Position numbers and translations under genes: made by a program. From Echinicola pacifica DSM 19836 (GTDB lineage Bacteria > Bacteroidota > Bacteroidia > Cytophagales > Cyclobacteriaceae), in the NCBI RefSeq assembly GCF_000373245.1, contig NZ_KB890738.1, forward strand, positions 1,001,265 through 1,065,264: DNA of 64,000 nucleotides, given 5' to 3'. Positions 58,564-64,000 of this stretch are shown here, in pieces; the stretch's first letter is position 1, and each line of letters opens with the position of its first letter. The notes under the pieces are model-generated. The model was not told the origin of the DNA. It saw nothing but the letters and a program-made list of their open reading frames with translations, and did no database searches.

Positions 58564-59055
58564 ATGTTCTATAATTATATAGCTTATATATGCCTAGGAT
58601 GGGCGGTTTGGTTCCATCCTTTTTACATTAGCGTGACCGATTTCCGCTATAACGAAGAGCATAAAACGCTGGAGATGTCCCAGAAGATTTTTTGGGATGA
58701 TCTGGAGCTGGCACTGACGAATATGGCTGGCGCCAAAGTTGATTTTTTGAATCCTGCTAATCCTCCAAGGCTGGACAGCTTAGTCAAGCACTACCTGATT
58801 TCAAATAACCAAATCACCATAAATGGCAAAGAAGCTTCCCTCAGCTACCTTGGTTTTGAGGTGGAGGAAGATGCTGCTTGGTTCTACCTGGAGGCTGAGC
58901 AGGTGGACAGGCCAATAAAAGTGGAAGTGAAAACCACCATCCTTACCAGTGATTTTCCCGACCAGAGGAATATGATCAATTTCTATTTGAATAAAAGACC
59001 TAAGAGCCTCATCCTTAATTTGGATAAAGACACTGGGGTATTGAATTTTGAATAA
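58564..59055 (+). CDS. DUF6702 family protein
   Basis: 163 residues with an N-terminal hydrophobic segment and the family start 'HPFYISVTDFRYNEEHKTLE' followed by 'QKIFWDDLELAL'. The rest is predicted beta-rich with the end 'RNMINFYLNKRPKSLILNLD'. The function is unknown. It is divergent from hupE and presumed to work with it, given the recurrent neighbourhood. Envelope location is inferred from the N-terminus. Confidence 0.85.
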   Translation: MFYNYIAYICLGWAVWFHPFYISVTDFRYNEEHKTLEMSQKIFWDDLELALTNMAGAKVDFLNPANPPRLDSLVKHYLISNNQITINGKEASLSYLGFEVEEDAAWFYLEAEQVDRPIKVEVKTTILTSDFPDQRNMINFYLNKRPKSLILNLDKDTGVLNFE

Positions 59056-59064
59056 GGATTTGCC

Positions 59065-60474
59065 TTAACCTCTGAGAATCCACTTCATCATTGTCTTTAC
59101 AAGACCTTTGGTTTTGAGACCGTATGGAGGGTAAAGCAGTCTGGGTAGCGTTTTGCCTGTACGTTGTTTGAGTACAGACTTGGGATTGCTAAAAGCCATA
59201 AAGCCCGCTTGGCCATGTCCGCGGCCCTGGCCACTTCTGCCTACCCCGCCAAAGGGGAGCTCATTATGGACAAATTGTATATTGCAATCATTGATGACTA
59301 GAGAGCCAGAGCTTGTCCTGCTGCGAAAGAGTTCTTCCACATATTCTTCTTTGGTAAATACATAGACCGAAAGTGGCTTATACCGGTTCTGGATATCCTC
59401 TATTACCTCGTCCAGCTGGTGGTAGGTGAGAATGGGAAGTATAGGCCCAAAAATCTCCTCCTGCATTATTTGCATGTTTTCGCTGATCTGGTCGATCAAG
59501 GTAGGAGCAAAGAATTTATTGTCAATAGAATACTTGCCTCCTTCCAGCAGTCTGGCGCCTTTGTTTTGAGCATCGTTAAGCAGGTCTTGCAGGCGTATCA
59601 TATGGTTTTCGTTGACGATACGGCCATAGTCCTTCGTCTGGTCATATCCTTTTTCCTTAGGGTTATAGCTGGCCCGTAATTGCTCAATTAGCAAGCTTAT
59701 AAATTCTTCATAATTGGCTTCGTGCACATAGACATGATCAGGAGCAATGCAGGTTTGCCCGCAATTCATGAATTTCCCCGCTATGATCTTCCTTGCGGCA
59801 TCCTTCAGGTCATAACCCTTATCAATGACCACTGGGCATTTTCCTCCAAGCTCCAGAGTGACTGAGCTTAGGTTTTTGGCCGCGGCCTTCATGATTACTT
59901 TGCCCACCTTGGTGCTTCCTGTAAAGAAGATATGGTCAAACGGCAAGGTCAATAAATCCTCAGTAACGGATACCCCCCCTTCATAGACCATCACATCTTC
60001 TGGCAAAAAGACCTCCGCCACGAGCCTGCGAATCAGGGCTGAGCTGTGTGGAGTATGCTCAGAGGGTTTTAGGAATACAGAACATCCCGCAGCAATCGCT
60101 GAGACCAAAGGCCCTATGCAAAGGCTAAAGGGATAGTTCCAGGGAGAAATAATCAAAGCAACCCCTTTAGGCTCTGCCTGGATATATGCCTGGGTGCCCA
60201 TCATTATTGACGGCGTCTTTACCGCATGAGGCCCAGCCCATTTCTTCAGGTTCTTTAGGGCGTGATTGATTTCCATCACCACAAAGCTCGTTTCGGTAAT
60301 ATTTGCCTCCGTGGATGGCTTCTTAAGATCCGAATATAGCGCTTTCTCGATCTCTTTCTGATGATCTTTGATCCATTCCTTCAGCCTTAGCAGCCTGTTT
60401 AGGCGATCTTGTAGAGGACTTGTCCTGTTTTTTTTCGCCTTATCTATCTGATTATTAAATATTTCTTCTGTCAT
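59065..60474 (-). CDS. Aldehyde dehydrogenase, class-3-like
   Basis: NAD(P)-dependent oxidation of aldehydes to acids. 469 residues; no long signal. Key motifs are 'PKGVALIISPWNYPFSLCIG', 'HIFFTGSTKVGKVIMKAAAK' (cofactor), the general base Glu in 'VTLELGGKCPVV' and the catalytic Cys in 'KFMNCGQTCIAPDHV'. The short N-terminus and the C-terminal hydrophobic/basic tail fit the class-3 (fatty aldehyde) group. Its stop lies 9 bp from the convergent DUF6702 stop, and no terminator fits between. Confidence 0.94.
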   Translation of the reverse strand: MTEEIFNNQIDKAKKNRTSPLQDRLNRLLRLKEWIKDHQKEIEKALYSDLKKPSTEANITETSFVVMEINHALKNLKKWAGPHAVKTPSIMMGTQAYIQAEPKGVALIISPWNYPFSLCIGPLVSAIAAGCSVFLKPSEHTPHSSALIRRLVAEVFLPEDVMVYEGGVSVTEDLLTLPFDHIFFTGSTKVGKVIMKAAAKNLSSVTLELGGKCPVVIDKGYDLKDAARKIIAGKFMNCGQTCIAPDHVYVHEANYEEFISLLIEQLRASYNPKEKGYDQTKDYGRIVNENHMIRLQDLLNDAQNKGARLLEGGKYSIDNKFFAPTLIDQISENMQIMQEEIFGPILPILTYHQLDEVIEDIQNRYKPLSVYVFTKEEYVEELFRSRTSSGSLVINDCNIQFVHNELPFGGVGRSGQGRGHGQAGFMAFSNPKSVLKQRTGKTLPRLLYPPYGLKTKGLVKTMMKWILRG

Positions 60475-60839
60475 GATCCTGAATATTGATCCCTAGAGTG
60501 AATTTATTTTCTCTACACTACAAGTTAAAAATTTAAATGAAAAAGGGATAGTTTATTTTAAATAACCCGTCGTATAGTACATTATTATATAGGTTTATTT
60601 CTATTTGCGCAATTCCTGTATGTATTACGATTATATTAAAACGCATTTCATGCCGAAAATATTGCTTTTCATTTTTGTTAAGAGAAGCAGAAATGTGTAT
60701 GTTTACAGCAAGAACTACTGTGAATATAATTATCTATTCCTCTGATTATTTGATAATTGGCAAAATTGCAGGCCGGGATTGAATTTACGGAAGCAGGATG
60801 CCTTTTCAATAATAAAGAGACTACTATAACAAATCTACT
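60475..60839. other. Intergenic region upstream of the adhesin gene
   Basis: 365 bp, strongly AT-rich, between divergent genes. It should carry the promoters of both. No convincing TAnnTTTG box or repeat was found. Confidence 0.4.
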
Positions 60840-62633
60840 ATGAGAACACTTTTAATTAACTCATTGTTGATTGTTGGAGCTTATTTTTTTCCAACATCAG
60901 CAATAGCAAGCAACAATCCTACCGAAGGATTTTCTGAAGAACCAGCACTTTCCATGGAGCTGTCTTCTACCTATGAGGACAGCAATGCCGATGGGGAGTA
61001 TAGCGATGGGGATTTTATTTACTATTCCTTCACACTGAGCAATACAGGCTCTGCAGATTTAAGGGATTTTACTCTAAGCTCCTCGCTGGGGCAGACTAGC
61101 GGAAATCTATCTTCTTTAGCAGCCGGCGACACCGACAGCGAGTCTTTTAGCGCCAAATACCAGCTCAGCCAAGAGGATATTGATGGAGGTGGGATAGCCC
61201 TTACTTTTACTATGAAAGCTTCCACTGCCACGGCTGAGGCTGTAGAGGTCTCCGTGGAGAGCGTTATGGATATTTATGTTCAAGGAGCCATCAAGCTTAC
61301 CAAAACAGGTACGTATTATGATGCTGATCAGAATGGGATTTTAAATCATGGAGATGAGATTCACTATTCTTTTGTAGTGAAAAACAGCTGTCATATTAGC
61401 TTGGCAGAGGTCATGATAGAGGATGAAAAAGTAGAGGTTCTCGGAGGTCCCATTTCCCTGGCGCCGGGACAAAAGGATAAAACCAGTTTCACGGCTATTT
61501 ATACCATAAGCCAGGAGGATATTCTGGCTGGTAAAGTCGTCAATAAGGCCACCGCCATCGGAGTCAATCCTCATGGGGAATTGATTAAGAATAGTGATAC
61601 CCATACGCTGATACTGGAAGTGGACAAGGACCTACTATGCATTGAAAAGACCTCTGATACTCGCAATACCGTGGTCGGAGCACAGTTCAATTATACCATC
61701 TCTATTACCAATCATGCGAAATTTGCTTTTGAAAATCTAAGCATTAAAGATGAGATGCCAGAAATATTACTTTTAGTTTCCAGCTCCCATTCTTTTGTGG
61801 AAGAAAACCATTGGAAGATTGATAGAATTGAGGCGGGAGAGACGGTGGAGATCGAGCTGACCGTCATGGCAATGATGGAAGGGGAAGCAGTGAATAAGGC
61901 CCATTTGACTGTAGGGGAGTATTGCTTAGTGGCCAAGGCCAAAAAAGTATGCATCTGCGGTGGAGAAATGGATCTTGCCATAACCAAAACCTCCAATGGG
62001 ACTAAAATATTCCAGGGAGATACATTTGAATATTCCATTCATGTGACCAATCAGGGAAAAACCGCAGCGAGCGAAGTGGTGATTACCGACTTCCTGCCCT
62101 CCAACCTTGACTATATCTCCTCAAGCTATGTGCTCGATGGTAAAGTCCAGGAGCTGACCGAAGAATACACTGGCATGACCGTCATATGGAGTTTGCCTGA
62201 GCTTGCCGCTGGGGAATCTCTGGACATTACGCTGGTCGTGGTAGCGAATAAAACTGGGAAAATACTCAATAAAGTAATGGTCGAAGCTCTGCAGGAAGAT
62301 GCAGACACCAAAAATAACGAGGATACTGACCTCAATGAAGTATTGGAATTGTTCATTCCAAATGTGTTTACACCTGGCAGAAAAGATGGCATCAACGACA
62401 CCTTTGTCGTGCGTGGAGTAAATCAGTTTCCTACATCAGAACTTACCGTCATGAGCCGATGGGGTGATCATGTTTTCGAAAAGGAAAATTATCAGAATGA
62501 TTGGACAGCAGAAGGACTGGCATCAGGAGCGTATTATTACGTGCTCAAAGCCACCGATTCGGAAGGTAGAAATCATATTTTTAAAGGCTGGGTGCAGGTG
62601 ATTAAGTCCCAGGCTTCTATTAGTGAACAATAA
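60840..62633 (+). CDS. DUF11-repeat surface protein with gliding-motility C-terminal domain
   Basis: 597 residues. A signal peptide precedes four tandem DUF11-like beta-sandwich repeats of about 120 residues, beginning near 'ALSMELSSTYEDSNADGEYS', 'AIKLTKTGTYYDADQNGILN', 'LCIEKTSDTRNTVVGAQFNY' and 'MDLAITKTSNGTKIFQGDTF'. The last 90 residues form the gliding-motility-associated C-terminal domain ('NVFTPGRKDGINDTF', 'SRWGDHVFEKENYQNDW', 'GAYYYVLKATD'), which directs export by the type IX system (type B sorting). It is followed at once by porP/sprF, a common T9SS-B arrangement. Probable adhesin. Confidence 0.93.
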   Translation: MRTLLINSLLIVGAYFFPTSAIASNNPTEGFSEEPALSMELSSTYEDSNADGEYSDGDFIYYSFTLSNTGSADLRDFTLSSSLGQTSGNLSSLAAGDTDSESFSAKYQLSQEDIDGGGIALTFTMKASTATAEAVEVSVESVMDIYVQGAIKLTKTGTYYDADQNGILNHGDEIHYSFVVKNSCHISLAEVMIEDEKVEVLGGPISLAPGQKDKTSFTAIYTISQEDILAGKVVNKATAIGVNPHGELIKNSDTHTLILEVDKDLLCIEKTSDTRNTVVGAQFNYTISITNHAKFAFENLSIKDEMPEILLLVSSSHSFVEENHWKIDRIEAGETVEIELTVMAMMEGEAVNKAHLTVGEYCLVAKAKKVCICGGEMDLAITKTSNGTKIFQGDTFEYSIHVTNQGKTAASEVVITDFLPSNLDYISSSYVLDGKVQELTEEYTGMTVIWSLPELAAGESLDITLVVVANKTGKILNKVMVEALQEDADTKNNEDTDLNEVLELFIPNVFTPGRKDGINDTFVVRGVNQFPTSELTVMSRWGDHVFEKENYQNDWTAEGLASGAYYYVLKATDSEGRNHIFKGWVQVIKSQASISEQ

Positions 62634-62646
62634 AAAATCCAAGGTT

Positions 62647-63621
62647 ATGAAGCGAATTTTTAAAATTGCTATGCTGTGTTGTCTGGTGCTACTTGCAGGG
62701 GTAAGCAGCTCCCAAGCCCAACAGCTTCCTCAATACAGCCAATATATCTTCAATGGTCTAAGCATCAATCCTGCCTATGCAGGCTATAAGGGCGTTCCAT
62801 ATATACAGTCCACCTATAGAAGCCAATGGTCAAACTATCCGGGAGCTCCTAAGACCTTTTCCATTAGCGCCGACTTAAGTGCCAATGAGGGGAGAATGGG
62901 CTTTGGTGCATCCATTGTGTCTGATCAGCTAGGCCCTTCCAATAGCTTATCAGCCTTGGTATCCTATGCTTATCGAATTCAGACCGGAGATTATTCCTTC
63001 TTTAGTATGGGCATAAGTGCCGGGGTTTCTGAATATGCCATCGATGGATCTCAACTGAGACCTGATGAGAATGGTGATCCTGATATCCCAGAGGGAAAGG
63101 TTAATACTTTTACGCCTGATATGAATGTGGGCCTATTCTTTAATAACCGGAAGTTTTTTGCCGGACTAAGTGTGTTTAATCTCGTGGGACAAAAATCATT
63201 GGAAAGAAAGGATATTTCACTGGCTTACCATGACCTTCATTATTATTTTACCGCTGGTACCATCATGCCTATTTCTGCCAATGTCAAATTTAAACCTTCT
63301 GTTTTGATTAAGGATTCTAAGGGTAGTCCAACTAATTTTGACCTCAATGGGATGTTTTTATTTTTCGAATCTTTTTGGGCTGGAGCATCTTACAGATCTA
63401 ATTTGGGTAATGGAAATGAAGCCCTTCCAGAGAGCCTTTCTAAGCGGAATTCTGTCGCTGCCATTCTAGAGATCTTCGCTACAAAGCACCTGCGCATTGG
63501 ATATGCCTATGATCATAATACCAATATTTTGAGTAACTTGAGAAATAACTCTCATGAGATTTCTGTGGGCTATTATATTTTGCCGACAAATAATAGAATT
63601 AAAAACCAAAGGTGGTTCTGA
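62647..63621 (+). CDS. PorP/SprF family type IX secretion membrane protein
   Basis: Outer-membrane barrel of the PorP/SprF family, needed to secrete or attach C-terminal-domain adhesins encoded next to it. About 324 residues from the ATG at 62647, with signal peptide 'LLAGVSSSQAQQ'. The family start is 'LPQYSQYIFNGLSINPAYAG', followed by 'YRSQWSNYPGAPKTFSISA', and the chain ends in 'EISVGYYILP'. It starts 13 bp after the adhesin stop and is followed 1 bp later by an OmpA-type partner. Confidence 0.95.
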   Translation: MKRIFKIAMLCCLVLLAGVSSSQAQQLPQYSQYIFNGLSINPAYAGYKGVPYIQSTYRSQWSNYPGAPKTFSISADLSANEGRMGFGASIVSDQLGPSNSLSALVSYAYRIQTGDYSFFSMGISAGVSEYAIDGSQLRPDENGDPDIPEGKVNTFTPDMNVGLFFNNRKFFAGLSVFNLVGQKSLERKDISLAYHDLHYYFTAGTIMPISANVKFKPSVLIKDSKGSPTNFDLNGMFLFFESFWAGASYRSNLGNGNEALPESLSKRNSVAAILEIFATKHLRIGYAYDHNTNILSNLRNNSHEISVGYYILPTNNRIKNQRWF

Positions 63622-63622
63622 T

Positions 63623-64000
63623 ATGAAATCAATTTTTAAATTATCTTTTTTAGTAATCTTTCTTTTTGCTAATCATGTCTCAAACGCGCAGAATGCGCTT
63701 TTACGTTACGCAGATAAACAGTACGGTCTGTACAATTACGAGGAGTCAGCGGATGGCTATGTAAAGGCCTACCATAAGAAGGAGCGCTACCGCTCCGCCA
63801 AAGGAGCAGCCGAAAGCTATGAGCGTATGGGCAATTATACTTCCGCCTATGACTGGTGGGAGAAGACCGTGGGCTATGAACAGGCAGTGACCTCTGACTA
63901 TGTGCACCTGGCAGGCAGTGCCAACCGGATAGGCAAGCTGGAGGAAGTGCTAATGGGCCTGGATACGCTTTCTGAGCGTGAGGGCCTGGATAAGTTTAGC
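63623..64000 (+). CDS. OmpA-type/TPR protein partner of PorP/SprF (3' end outside window)
   Basis: 126 codons are visible. The signal peptide 'MKSIFKLSFLVIFLFANHVS ... NAQ' is followed by helical TPR-like repeats ('YNYEESADGYVKAYHKKERY', 'AAESYERMGNYTSAYDWWEK'). Genes in this position next to PorP/SprF usually encode an OmpA-family protein (PorE/SprE-like) with N-terminal TPR and a C-terminal peptidoglycan-binding domain. That C-terminal part is outside the window, so the assignment rests on context. Confidence 0.7.
   Translation, partial: MKSIFKLSFLVIFLFANHVSNAQNALLRYADKQYGLYNYEESADGYVKAYHKKERYRSAKGAAESYERMGNYTSAYDWWEKTVGYEQAVTSDYVHLAGSANRIGKLEEVLMGLDTLSEREGLDKFS

Overview
The window looks like chromosome from a Bacteroidota member, most likely of the order Cytophagales. 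The evidence is: a PorP/SprF-type gliding/type IX secretion protein beside a gliding-motility C-terminal-domain adhesin, DUF4249 and TonB-dependent receptor genes, many lipoproteins, promoters of the TTG-N20-TAnnTTTG type, almost no Shine-Dalgarno sequences, and bacterial kynurenine-to-quinolinate genes. Genus cannot be told from the sequence alone. No transposase, integrase, phage gene, rRNA or CRISPR array was seen.

Layout. 1-4.5 kb: truncated universal stress protein, a 2H phosphoesterase, the rpsP-rimM-trmD-rplS operon, tRNA-Arg(CCU) with a damaged copy of its 5' half split by a 37-bp palindrome, and a frameshifted GIY-YIG gene. 5-13 kb: an accessory cluster (AraC regulator, DUF418 membrane protein, a dead and a live aldo/keto reductase, a carboxymuconolactone-decarboxylase-like protein, two exported alpha/beta hydrolases, two exported cupins with an Mn-cupin metal site). 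13-18 kb: a decayed lipoprotein gene, then DUF4249 / TonB receptor / lipoprotein. 18.7-26 kb: solitary genes (moaE, a DUF6265-like lipoprotein, a second TonB-type barrel, an FG-GAP propeller lipoprotein, an RDD membrane protein, an NTF2-like protein).

26.5-39 kb: topoisomerase IB, glnB-amt, a nucleotidyltransferase, DoxX, haaO-kynU-kmo, a thiamine-pyrophosphokinase-like protein, prmC, a GNAT acetyltransferase, prfA and a haem-c DUF3365 lipoprotein. 39-45.5 kb: TetR with two operator palindromes, a GMC oxidoreductase with a Tat-exported small subunit, a P1 aminopeptidase and an exported superoxide dismutase. 45.7-52.6 kb: dapF, secA, a SPOR-like lipoprotein, an M20 amidohydrolase and an S1/P1 nuclease. 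53-64 kb: a FISUMP lipoprotein, an M1 peptidase / HupE / DUF6702 group, an aldehyde dehydrogenase, and finally adhesin - PorP/SprF - OmpA-type partner (cut by the window end).

Functional links. haaO, kynU and kmo turn kynurenine into the quinolinate precursor of NAD. PrmC methylates the GGQ glutamine of release factor 1, encoded nearby. PII controls the ammonium channel encoded next to it. The GMC subunit without a signal peptide probably leaves the cytoplasm with its Tat-bearing partner. The most unusual items are the exported cupin/hydrolase cluster, the split tRNA copy, and two large interrupted palindromes with the same GAGGCTGT ends that both serve as likely terminators.
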